64,000 nt of DNA from NCBI GenBank assembly GCA_026692725.1, contig JAPMUG010000003.1, forward strand, positions 186,001 through 250,000, read 5' to 3'. Under the pieces are notes generated by a model. It did not search any database. It was not told the DNA's origin and worked only from the letters and a program-made list of their open reading frames with translations. Origin of the DNA: Ecytonucleospora hepatopenaei. Lineage: Eukaryota > Microsporidia > Enterocytozoonidae. The position numbers and the translations under genes were made by a program. Positions 55,146 through 64,000 of this stretch are shown here, piece by piece; within the stretch, counting starts at the first letter, position 1; every line of letters begins with the position of its first letter.

Positions 55146-58062
55146 CTGTATTTATCCTTTTTTTATTAGTTAAAAGTTATCTTTTTCAAAAACATGTTAA
55201 ATCAAAAAGTCAAAAATATCATTAAATGACAAATGAAATTTTAATAACACATTAAACAAAAAGTATAAATGAAGATTAAAGTCTTTTTAATATTTAATGT
55301 TCAAAAAAATTAATAAATTAGTGAAAAATATCTGGTTATTGCCTTTAAAATTTTTATTGATTGTCAGCTTGTGACATTTGTAAAATAAAAAATAGTATTT
55401 TATTTATTTAACTTCTTAAAAAGTATATATGAAGAAAACGTATTCTCTCATTCTTAACATTATTTAAACTTATACATATTATAAAACATAAACATTAATA
55501 CGAATAAACTATTTTAAATGGCTCTAATTTCTCACTCTTTGCAATGACAAACCTTTAAAAATTTTTTTTTGCGCTCAATAAAAAAATTTTTTAAAAATTG
55601 ACAAATTCAAAACAATTTTACAAAATTTATTGTTTTTATTAGTCAACCAAAAACATAACTTATTTTTAACTCCGTTTTTTTGTTAAATTTTTTTGTTTTT
55701 CTTATAACCTTTTATTATCATCTTAAAAAATTTTTTTAGAATACTGTTACATTAAAAAGTCTTAAAACAAAAAATTAATTTTTTAACTGTATATAATTTT
55801 CAGTATTTTTTTATAAAACCTAGAAAAAAACTTTTTAAATTATAACAGTTTTTAATGTTTTGCATTTTTATGATTATTACGTTTAAACATTTTTTGCAGT
55901 AAAAACAATTTTTGAATAAAAAAAACAGGTTTACAATAAATAATTGTTAAAAATTTTAGCTCATTTGCAAAATTTTTTCCAAGGGATGATTTTGCATTTG
56001 TGTTTTAAAAAAATTAGTTAAGCGTTAAAAAAAAAGTTAGGAAAAAATCTTTTCAAAAAATTTTTTTATTAAAAATATAGGAAAAAATTTAGCACTTGAT
56101 CTTAGTTTTTATATAAAATTGCAGTTGTTTTTGTTTTTGCAATTTTTCATGTAAAATAAAAATATACAAAAAATTGTTTTTATAGCCTACTGCTAATGCA
56201 TATTCCCGAGACCGTCAATTTATTGGCGGGTTTAACCATCTTGTCTTTCCATTTTTGACCTTGTCATGTTGTTTATGCCCTTTAACACATTTTGCATTGT
56301 TATCACAAACTCCTAACAAATTTCACTCATGTGAGAAATGAAATTATAATACATAAATATATATTTTTATAAAAGTACATTAATTGTGAATTTTTTTGTT
56401 AAAAACTTTATTTTACCTTATATGCAAAAAAAGATCTATTTAAAGTTTAACTATATTAAACATGTTACAAAAATACTTTTGTTAAAATTTTTTGTACATT
56501 TTAATTTTAATAACATTACTCCAGAGCAATTTAAAATTTAAAAGTTTTACTAAAATTAACAAACAAATTTTTATAAAATTTTTCTTAAAACTTTTAAATA
56601 TTAATCTATTATTTGAAATAACCCATATTTAACACTGCTTTTTTTGTTTTTATATTATTTTTGTAAAACTTCTATAAATTTAAATTTAAAAAAAGCTTCT
56701 ATGTAAAATTTTTTTAAATTATATATTTTTTTAAAAAATTTCATAAAAATTTTAAATACTTTTTGCAAAATTTTTTTATAATTAAATAGAGCTTTTACTA
56801 ATTTATTTTTCAAAATTGTTTTTTTTTATATAATGCCAAAACGAACATTGTTAAAAAACTTTTTTAATAAAATTTTTTTAAATACTTTTTAAAGATTAAT
56901 ATTACTGTACGCTGGATATTTTTACTTATTTTTTTCTAATATACATTTAGAAAAAAGTTTGTTCTACTTTATAATGCTTATTGAATTTTTTCTTTGTCTT
57001 TTTCGAATTTACATAGTGGTCATAACTTTAGTCATAAAACTTCATTTAGAATTTTTTTACAAGAAATATGTTATATTGAAACTTTGCAAATTTTTTACTA
57101 AAAACTTTTTTGTAAAACTTTAATAATTGTGTTGTAAAAAGAAAAGTTATAAAAAAACAGTTTTAAAAAATTTTTACTTACTAAATTTTTCTAAAAAAAA
57201 CTTTTTTATAAAAAATTTGTAGGGTTTATTTTGTTTAAGTGTTTTACCAAACTTTAAATATTTACAAAGATTTAAGACTTGTTTTTTCAATTTTTAAATT
57301 ACTCTTTAATGTTTTTGTTTATAAATTTTTTGCAAAACTTCTTTAAATGTTTTTTAAATTTTAATAGATTATATACTAAATCATTGTGTTTTTTTCTGTT
57401 AAAAATTTGTTAAACTAAAGCTTTTAATAAAATTTAAACTTTACAAGTAGACTAAAAAACAAAAACTTTGTTTTTTTACATAATATAGTATTAGTTTTGC
57501 TAAATTTTTCATAAAACATATTTTTTGCTTTAAATCAATAATTAGTTTTTTTATAAAAATAAAACAAAATTTTTTTAAATACATACTTTTTTGTAATATT
57601 CTGTAAAAAAAGAAAACGTATTTAAAAAATGTCTAATGTTTTTAAAAACTTTTTTGACCTACATAAACGTATTTTTAGCTGTTTGAAAACACGTGCATAT
57701 TTCAAAGGGAAAAATTCTACCAAGATTATATAAGATTTTATAGACAATATTTTTAATTCACGTAAAGTAGATATAATATACTTTGGGTATAAAGTACATA
57801 CTGCCAAAATAAAAATTTTCATGAGCTCGTGTAAACATAAGGTTTAAAAAATGGAAAAAACAAATAGTTTTAAGCGTGAATTATGAAGAATTTTAGGATG
57901 ATAAGATAGAGGGCCAAATGGAATTTTATTTTTAAATGTTTACGGCAATTTACTGCTAGCTAAAAAAGTTAATTGTTGAAATGGAGTAAATTTTTTACAA
58001 AGAGGAGGGCAAAGGGGTACTTATGTGGCATATTATTAAAAACCTCTTAAGCAGATACACTT

Positions 58063-58106
58063 AAGGGGTGTTTGTTTAAATACATCTTATTTATCAAACA
58101 CCCCTT
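58063..58106. repeat. 12-bp inverted repeat, candidate hairpin
   Basis: Perfect arms AAGGGGTGTTTG and CAAACACCCCTT with a 20-nt loop, in a GC-richer island of the desert about 340 bp from the proteasome gene's stop. Confidence 0.75.
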
Positions 58107-58446
58107 CACACACGGCTTGAAACTAAAACCTTTGACCATAGCACTTCAGTATTATTGTATTTTATAGAATAGTGTGAGTTTGTGTATGGTGATCCCAAGG
58201 CGGGATGAAAACCGCAGGTTTTTTTCTTGATTTTTTTATCCTAAGGGCTTGTTTATTGCAACAGCTAGCATGATGTTTTTTATAGAATTTTCTGTGAGTA
58301 ATTTAGTAATGAATAAATTTTTATATATATAAACCAAATCATTTAGGCATTTAAACACTTAAAACTGTTATAATAAATGCATTTACTTATAATAAACCTT
58401 ACAGCTATACTTTTTGCCTTAAATAAAACCATAACAAATACTATTT

Positions 58447-59106
58447 TTATTCAAAGCCATTGATTTTCTCTTGTAAAAGTTTTGCATCAATTTCTTTTAT
58501 GTCATTGTTATTTTCAATTTCAAAGCCTCTTATATTTTTGGCATCCTTTGGCGTAACTGTTATTAATGCCTTTAAGGCAGAAAATTCACCAATATCTTCA
58601 AATTTCTCATATATTTTATCAGCTTTAGAACCCACTGCACATTTTTCATACTCTGCAAAATTACCATCTGCTTCTACCACATATATTTTAGGCTTTCCTT
58701 CATCAAATCCAAAAACTACTGTTTTTAAACCAAGGGGTCTATAAGTCCTGCTTACTGTATACCACTGTTTAAACTCGCTAATAAACCCTGTCAATTCCTC
58801 TACAGTTAAATCTTCATCACAATTAAGTTTATGATTTATTATTTTATTTTTACATGACTCGATTAAATTATAGGAGTCAGGTTTTACTCCACTAAACAAC
58901 AAAAACATGTTTTTTCTTAAAGATACTATCCTATCATCTAAAATTTGTAAATTATTTATTTGTTTGTTATCATAAAAAACATAAATTTTGTCATTGTAAA
59001 TGTTTAAGCACACCAGACCTCCTTGATCAGATGCATGCTGTGCATATTCTACCTGATAAAGCCTACCATCTGGACTAAAATACCGTGTAGATGTTTCAAA
59101 ACTCAT
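58447..59106 (-). CDS. 20S proteasome alpha-type subunit
   Basis: The protein has 219 residues. It has the alpha-subunit N-terminal signature YFSPDGRLYQVEYAQ and the later FSGVKPDSYNLIES, TYRPLGLKTVVFGFDEGKPK and IYVVEADGNFAEYEKCAVGS blocks. Alpha subunits form the gated outer rings of the 20S core and have no catalytic Thr. RPLG and the IEEKL-like C-terminus fit alpha-1 (Scl1) best, but several positions differ, so the subtype is uncertain. The C-terminal acidic tail is short. The ATG at 59106 has CCC 15 nt upstream; the frame extends to a TTG at 59118. Confidence 0.88.
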   Translation of the reverse strand: MSFETSTRYFSPDGRLYQVEYAQHASDQGGLVCLNIYNDKIYVFYDNKQINNLQILDDRIVSLRKNMFLLFSGVKPDSYNLIESCKNKIINHKLNCDEDLTVEELTGFISEFKQWYTVSRTYRPLGLKTVVFGFDEGKPKIYVVEADGNFAEYEKCAVGSKADKIYEKFEDIGEFSALKALITVTPKDAKNIRGFEIENNNDIKEIDAKLLQEKINGFE

Positions 59107-59411
59107 TTGCAAATTCAAGGGTTATTTTTTAAAAAATATTATAAACATTTACTAGGCAACTCTAACTAAGTTTTTTATATAAAATATATAAAAAGGATTA
59201 ATTTATATTTAATTAAACATTCAAATAATTAAAAATTAAATAAAAGATATAAATTTTAAATAGAAAAAACAAAAAATAAAATATTTTCTTTTTCTTAAAT
59301 AAATATGTATATTTTAAAAAAGATTTTAAGGATTATTCCTATTTACAGCTTAATTCTCATATGTTTCTATCATGAAACATTTGACACAAATCGTTTTACA
59401 TTAAAAACATT
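59107..59411. other. Intergenic, nothing recognised beyond the CCC box
   Basis: Divergent gap between the proteasome subunit and the first secreted-protein gene. It contains the CCC box of the proteasome gene near 59120, and otherwise A/T-rich DNA without tandem repeats. Confidence 0.6.
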
Positions 59412-61040
59412 ATGAATTTTACGATTTTATTTTTAACCTGTCTTTTGTGTATTTTTTCAAAAGACAAAGGTTTTTTATATGCGCCTAATGAAAAGCTATA
59501 TCTGGGTGATGGATTTAATTTTGTAAGAAAAAAGGAACATGCTCAAATTGTAAACATGGTGAAAATAGAAGGCAAAAGAAGCAGAGGAATACTTTCTAAG
59601 GAAAAATTGAGGGAAATGGGGCTTTACTCAAAAGTTGTTAGCATTGCGACAGAAAAAAACAAATTCTTAAGTTTTTATGACAATGCATTTTCATTAGTTG
59701 CATATGTTTTGAACACGAATCTTCCAGCAATAAAACTTGGTAATCAAGATAAGGTTAAAATAAGCAATTCCATGTCTGTTGCTGAAAAAATACAAAAACT
59801 GGGAAGTTCTACTTTTAAAATTGCGATAAAGGGGAAGTTTATAAAAATTCAAAACAAAAAGCCAGTGGACACCAAAAATTATGAAAATGCAACAAAATTT
59901 GTTATTGTAGCAAGTAATGACAGTTACAGCGAAGATACAGAAAGTGGCTATGATGCGGATGTTTCAAATTCAGAAACCTCAAGTACTGAAATATCACAAG
60001 AAGAAACAGTAGAAAGTACAAAAGAAAATAGCAGCAGTAAGGAAGAAACAGAAAACCAAAGTTCTTCTAAGAAAAAAGAAAAGAAAAACAAAAATAAAGG
60101 AGACAAAAAAGATAAAAGCAAAAATACAGAAAAACCAAGAACTGAACCTGTTGAGCTACAAAAGCACGTAAATGATTTAACAGATAAACATAAAAAATTG
60201 ATAGATCTCCTTAACGAGGAACAAGTGAATTCCAAAGCAGCGGTAGAGCTAATGTTAGAAAAAGAAAAACTTTCGAATAAAATAAAAGAACTGGAAGAGC
60301 AAAATAAAAAGCAAAAGAAAGCACACGAGGATGAGTTGAATAAAGAAAAAAAGGCAAATGAAGAAAAATTAAAAGAAGTAGAAAAAACAAAAGAAGAGGA
60401 GTTTAAGAAGCAGCTAGAAGAAAAAGAAGAAAAAATAAAAAAGTTACAGGAGAAAAAGAAAGAAAAAAGTAAAAAAGAAGAAAGTGAAGAAAGCACAAAA
60501 ATCAAGGAAGAAAGTAAAGAAGAAAGCGACACACAGGTGCATAAAGCAAAGATAGCAGAAGAATCGTCATGTGAAGAAGAGCCAATGTCAGCAGCAAAAA
60601 TGGCATATTTAAATAATCTATGCCACGGTCATGTCCACATAATGCACCATAACATGCATGATCCATGCGCAGGATATCAACAGGCATATCCGCAACCAGC
60701 ACAATTTACTGCACCCCTACCCACACCAGCAGATGCATTTGTGCCCAATGCGGCATCAATACAAAAGATGATAAACAGCCTGAGCAATCTGATGGGCAAC
60801 AATTGTATGAACCAGCAACCAAATGATTGTACGTCTACGATTGTAGGGAATACCATGCACGTGCCAGTCACAGATATGGCACAACCACCAAAACCCCGTT
60901 CAAAAAGGAAAAGAGTGCACAAGGCCCAGCCTGTGTTTGAAGCGTATGGTGATGATTTACCACCAAGAGAATATACCCCGTTGCCTACAATACCAAGTGT
61001 AAGTATGTTAAATGCAGCAGATAGAAATTATTACGGATAA
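59412..61040 (+). CDS. Secreted Lys/Glu-rich coiled-coil protein with SGYDAD motif
   Basis: The protein has 542 residues. MNFTILFLTCLLCIFSKDKG is a signal peptide. Residues about 20-170 form a compact beta-rich domain (KGFLYAPNEKLYLGDGFNF, STFKIAIKGKFIKIQNKKP) with a repeating GxxL/I pattern, possibly beta-trefoil. An acidic Ser-rich stretch with ESGYDADVSNSE follows, then a Lys/Glu coiled coil (about 215-375), then a His/Met/Pro/Gln/Cys-rich tail (CHGHVHIMHHNMHDPC) and a basic motif (RSKRKRVHK). It is probably exported to the spore wall, polar tube or host. It heads a same-strand cluster with the next two frames. Confidence 0.7.
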   Translation: MNFTILFLTCLLCIFSKDKGFLYAPNEKLYLGDGFNFVRKKEHAQIVNMVKIEGKRSRGILSKEKLREMGLYSKVVSIATEKNKFLSFYDNAFSLVAYVLNTNLPAIKLGNQDKVKISNSMSVAEKIQKLGSSTFKIAIKGKFIKIQNKKPVDTKNYENATKFVIVASNDSYSEDTESGYDADVSNSETSSTEISQEETVESTKENSSSKEETENQSSSKKKEKKNKNKGDKKDKSKNTEKPRTEPVELQKHVNDLTDKHKKLIDLLNEEQVNSKAAVELMLEKEKLSNKIKELEEQNKKQKKAHEDELNKEKKANEEKLKEVEKTKEEEFKKQLEEKEEKIKKLQEKKKEKSKKEESEESTKIKEESKEESDTQVHKAKIAEESSCEEEPMSAAKMAYLNNLCHGHVHIMHHNMHDPCAGYQQAYPQPAQFTAPLPTPADAFVPNAASIQKMINSLSNLMGNNCMNQQPNDCTSTIVGNTMHVPVTDMAQPPKPRSKRKRVHKAQPVFEAYGDDLPPREYTPLPTIPSVSMLNAADRNYYG

Positions 61041-61246
61041 ATAAAATTGTTTAATATTTTTATTATCTAACTGATTATTTTTTTATTAGACAAAAAAATT
61101 TAAAAAATTGATATAAAAACATATAGTGTAATATAAAAGACAACATTTAACCATTGAAAGTATAAAATTAATTTTTATTAAAATTAAAAAACATTTTGTA
61201 ACGTTACACTATGAAACAAATATAAAACGATTTTCCAATTTAATTT

Positions 61247-62755
61247 ATGATAATGTGTTATAGCTTTTTTCTACACATTATTAACTTAAAATGTACAGGA
61301 ATAGTTTTGAATGATAAATTAAACAGTCTTGACATTAACAATATTGATCAAAATATGGTAAATGTAGATGAAAAAAAGAAGCATATTTTAGAAGGAATAT
61401 GGAGAACATTTTTTGGAAAGAATGCTCTTTTAAAAAGCAACAGGTCTTATTCCAAAGACATTAAAATAAAAGAAAAACTTGAAAAGCTTAAAACCGTAAC
61501 TCAAGAATTAGAAGATGCATCTAAAAGACCTGAACCTGTGCCAGTGGAAAAGAAGGAAAGCAAAGAAAAGGACAAATCCGCAGATAATGCAACCGCTGAC
61601 TTAACCAAGGAACCATTAAAAGCATTACAAAAACAAGTGGGTTTTAGCAAAGAACTACTGGAACTTTCTAACAAAAAAATAAACGACCTAAAAAAGGAAA
61701 ATGAAGAACTAAAGAAAAAGAACAACGATAATTTAAAACCAAAAGATAATGATACAAGTCCAAAACCTAACAATGAAAAAGAACCAAAAGAAGAAGAGAA
61801 AAACAAAAAACGCAAAAAGGATTCCGATTCAAAATCAAAAGAAAAAGATACAGAATCACAATCAGAAGATAAAGAGAAAAAGAAAAAGAACAAAAAATAC
61901 TCAAAATCTAAAGATAAAAACAGAAAAGACAGAAAGGGAAAAGATTCAGATTCAGATTCAAGCTCAAAAGATAGTGATAAAGATTCGCATTCAGAGGATA
62001 AAAATAGAAGAAAAAACAAAAAGTATAAAAAAGAAAAAGATTCACATTCAGATGATAAACATAAAGATTCAAGATCAGAAGAAAGTGATACAGAATCACA
62101 TTCAGATGATGAAGACAGAAGAAAAAACAAAAAGTATAAAAAAGAAAAAGATTCAAGTGATAGCAACAGTAAAAGATATTCAAGAAGGAGAACACAAAGT
62201 TCAACTTCAGAAATTTTAAGTGAATGTTCTTCATCAAGTATGGACAACAGGAGAAACAATTACACACACCCAGGTAGAAGTAAAAACATGAGAAAACATT
62301 CAAAAAGAAAAGGAACAGATTCTGGTTATGACGGCGATGCTTCATCTGCTGCCACAGATTCCTGTAGTGATATGCTTGAAAGGTACAAAAGGAGAAGAAG
62401 GAAAAAGCCAAGCAATCGTATGCCCTCACACCAACATCCATGCATGCCACCTTATGGAGGACAATCACCTGCGTTTAATCCCTTTAACAGTTATAATATG
62501 CACAATCAAAACTGCAATAATTCACCAATGCATCAACCTTGGTGCCATCCTTATGGTGGTGCGTATGGTCCTAATATGCATGACTGCTATAACCAACAAG
62601 GAAATGCAAACTATGACTGTTTGGCACAGCACATGCAAGGAATGAAAGTACCATCGGATGATGTTTTGTTAAGTATAGAAAAATTTGATCCTCTTAGGAA
62701 TATGGACGAGTCATGTTCCTCTTCAGAAGAAACAGAGAGAAGGCGTCCTTTTTGA
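61247..62755 (+). CDS. Secreted Lys/Ser/Asp-rich protein with SGYDGD motif, likely frameshifted
   Basis: The protein has 502 residues. The N-terminus has a hydrophobic stretch (MIMCYSFFLHIINLKCTGIV) that may be a signal peptide, then a charged domain, then long Lys/Asp/Ser-rich tracts with internal duplications (RRKNKKYKKEKDS occurs twice). Near residue 365 comes TDSGYDGDASSAATDS, then a basic patch (KRRRRKKPSNR) and a His/Met/Asn/Cys/Tyr-rich tail (HQHPCMPPYGG, HNQNCNNSPMHQPWC). It ends at 62755 right after ERRRPF, within a T5 run; the next frame continues plausibly. Confidence 0.65.
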   Translation: MIMCYSFFLHIINLKCTGIVLNDKLNSLDINNIDQNMVNVDEKKKHILEGIWRTFFGKNALLKSNRSYSKDIKIKEKLEKLKTVTQELEDASKRPEPVPVEKKESKEKDKSADNATADLTKEPLKALQKQVGFSKELLELSNKKINDLKKENEELKKKNNDNLKPKDNDTSPKPNNEKEPKEEEKNKKRKKDSDSKSKEKDTESQSEDKEKKKKNKKYSKSKDKNRKDRKGKDSDSDSSSKDSDKDSHSEDKNRRKNKKYKKEKDSHSDDKHKDSRSEESDTESHSDDEDRRKNKKYKKEKDSSDSNSKRYSRRRTQSSTSEILSECSSSSMDNRRNNYTHPGRSKNMRKHSKRKGTDSGYDGDASSAATDSCSDMLERYKRRRRKKPSNRMPSHQHPCMPPYGGQSPAFNPFNSYNMHNQNCNNSPMHQPWCHPYGGAYGPNMHDCYNQQGNANYDCLAQHMQGMKVPSDDVLLSIEKFDPLRNMDESCSSSEETERRRPF

Positions 62756-63753
62756 GGAACTCCCCAGGGCAGAGACAAACAAATGGTGAGAAAGACGATT
62801 CGAGTGATGGAGAGGCTAGCGACAGCGGCTATCTGACAGACTCAGAAGATTCGAAACCAAGTCAAAAGAAAATCCGAGAGAGTCCTGGGGATTTCCACAT
62901 GGGAAAAATAGAAAAAGTAGATGAAAAATATCGAAAAAGAAAAAGAAAAATTGAAACATCAAGCGAACTAAGTGAGTTTTTTCCCAAAAACAAAGAAAAG
63001 GTTACTGATAAAAGCACTTTTTACATCAACCCAGAAGGAAAGATGACTAAGGCATACGGACCATTTTCAGAAAATCCAAAAAGTCCCTACTACTGGCCAG
63101 GTTTACACAAATTAAGCAGTAAAGTAGGGAAAAAAGTTATAAATGATGAAAATTATACTTTCCACCCAGTATTTATGAAGCAACTGGCAGATGGTGGTTG
63201 GTATGAGCGTAGGGTGATTAAACCAAAGCAAGAGAAAGGAGCAGATATTGTGGAAGAAAGGTTCGGTTACTGGCCAAAAAATGATAAAAATTACGACTCT
63301 TCGGAATTCGAACCCAGAGGATCTGGTCGAGGATCATCATATGCACCTCCTGGGTTCAATTCCTATGCACAACCAAATTTTTTTCGCTGTCCCCTTGATG
63401 CGCCATATAACATAGGAACAGCAGCATTTGCCATGCACTACGTAGACGATGAGTTGGATAAGGTAAAAGAGCAAAGAGAAAGAGACAGAAAGTACTACGA
63501 TGAGCAAACAAACGCATTGAGGGATTATACAACAAGAACAACAGACAAACTCAACAGCGATCTTCAGCATCATGCTTGGTCAGGAATTAAACAACAGCTA
63601 AATGATTTAAATTATGACATGGCAACAAAAAAGACAAATGAGTATACAGATGTTAAAGTAAAGACAAATTCAATTGCAGGCATAATGGGATTTGCACCAC
63701 CACCAGCAGGACCAGCAGCAAGAAAGATGGAGGCCAATGATGCAGCAGAATAA
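62713..63753 (+). CDS. Third SGY-family reading frame, probably the 3' part of the previous gene
   Basis: The frame has 346 codons. Its first ATG lies inside the end of the previous frame, giving MFLFRRNREKASFLRNSP. If one base is added in CCTTTTTG, the previous protein reads RRRPFLRNSPGQRQ and continues without a break, so a single gene of about 840 residues is likely. The frame contains SDSGYLTDSEDSKPS, a Lys/Arg-rich stretch (YRKRKRKIE), a possible folded middle (FYINPEGKMTKAYGPFSENP, PYYWPGLHKL), and a C-terminal helix ending AARKMEANDAAE. No signal peptide of its own. Confidence 0.6.
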   Translation: MFLFRRNREKASFLRNSPGQRQTNGEKDDSSDGEASDSGYLTDSEDSKPSQKKIRESPGDFHMGKIEKVDEKYRKRKRKIETSSELSEFFPKNKEKVTDKSTFYINPEGKMTKAYGPFSENPKSPYYWPGLHKLSSKVGKKVINDENYTFHPVFMKQLADGGWYERRVIKPKQEKGADIVEERFGYWPKNDKNYDSSEFEPRGSGRGSSYAPPGFNSYAQPNFFRCPLDAPYNIGTAAFAMHYVDDELDKVKEQRERDRKYYDEQTNALRDYTTRTTDKLNSDLQHHAWSGIKQQLNDLNYDMATKKTNEYTDVKVKTNSIAGIMGFAPPPAGPAARKMEANDAAE

Positions 63754-64000
63754 TAAATTGTATTTGAGAAAATTAAAAAATAAAAAATTTTTTATTTACA
63801 TATTAAATTTTCTAACAAAATATTTTTCATAATTCTAACAAATATTTAAAACTTAAATTTAATCTTACAAAGTATGATGGAAAATAAAAAATTTACATTT
63901 AAAATATGATTACTACATATTAAAATTTAAATTAAAATTATAACAAAATTTAATTTATTAGTCCCTATTCTTTATATACCAAAAAATGTTAACAGCTTAT
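63754..64000. other. 3' flank, nothing recognised
   Basis: AT-rich sequence after the third SGY frame, without an open frame or repeat of note. Confidence 0.6.

Larger units (their letters stand above)
53300..58446. other. Gene desert, AT-rich, no recognised coding sequence
   Basis: About 5.1 kb with long A and T runs and only short open frames, none conserved in appearance. One frame (53815-54186, minus) encodes QRGQQPQGNLLLQNCACSSK but is otherwise Lys/Phe-rich. Similar degenerate sequence (TTxGCACTTGATC) occurs near 53915 and 56092, suggesting old copies of one dispersed element. Local GC-richer islands lie at 54914-55141, 56190-56290 and 57990-58240. Confidence 0.6.

Noticed and set aside
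59948..60532. 194-residue Ser/Phe-rich minus-strand frame
   Set aside because: Antisense shadow of the Lys/Glu/Ser-rich coiled coil of the secreted gene.

Overview
The window is a stretch of a very AT-rich, gene-compact eukaryotic chromosome, and it looks microsporidian. No spliceosomal introns are evident. Several ribosomal and core proteins are shortened, and intergenic gaps are often under 100 bp. Most housekeeping genes carry a CCC box within about 20 nt of the initiator ATG (for example ACCC-ATG at the ribosomal protein genes), which is a recognised microsporidian start-site signal. The gene set is what such a parasite keeps: cytosolic chaperonin, proteasome, V-ATPase, TFIIB, RNA polymerase I factor, ribosome biogenesis, RNase P and vesicle fusion. 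The species cannot be fixed from sequence reading alone.

Layout. 1-25.4 kb is dense and ordinary: a truncated membrane protein, PTH2, CCT5, an Rrn7-like factor, two tandem MBOAT acyltransferases sharing a start region with RCL1, eL19, TFIIB, uS13, eL36, a C2H2 protein, an RNase P p30-like protein, two long coiled-coil proteins, tRNA-Lys(UUU), EPL1, a CDC50/LEM3 flippase subunit, V-ATPase subunit E and a frameshifted AP endonuclease. 25.4-47 kb holds real housekeeping genes (LSm, DPH2-like, J-domain protein, polyprenol reductase-like, SLC35-type transporter, alpha-SNAP, HMG box, DBP10, TPR protein, SulP transporter, MED21-like, eL14), but it has been swollen by short tandem repeats of 8, 10, 17, 27, 28 and 43 bp. 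These repeats lie between genes, inside 5' leaders and inside coding sequence, where they appear as Asn- or Gln-rich inserts beside GC-richer conserved blocks. A three-member paralogous family of low-complexity proteins (N-terminal MW-P, C-terminal KxxKDD-type tail) lies at 34.9-37.8 kb. 46.9-49 kb returns to normal with RQC2/NEMF.

49-58.4 kb is a gene desert that holds at least three decayed Merlin/IS1595-type transposase copies, one decayed hAT transposase and about 5 kb of unrecognised AT-rich DNA. 58.4-63.8 kb has a proteasome alpha subunit and a cluster of two or three genes for Lys/Ser/acid-rich proteins. At least two of these look secreted, and all share an SGY-acidic motif. They are candidate spore-wall or host-interface proteins.

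Main points for follow-up: (1) the CCC promoter box is pushed 50-170 nt away from the ATG by repeats in the 29-43 kb block, while it touches the ATG elsewhere; (2) the SGY cluster, with a probable frameshift joining two of its reading frames; (3) a duplicated small gene whose second copy was disrupted by about 54 copies of a 10-bp repeat; (4) the MW-P/KDD family; (5) a J-domain without HPD. Start codons were moved to the first ATG wherever the longest open frame began with TTG.
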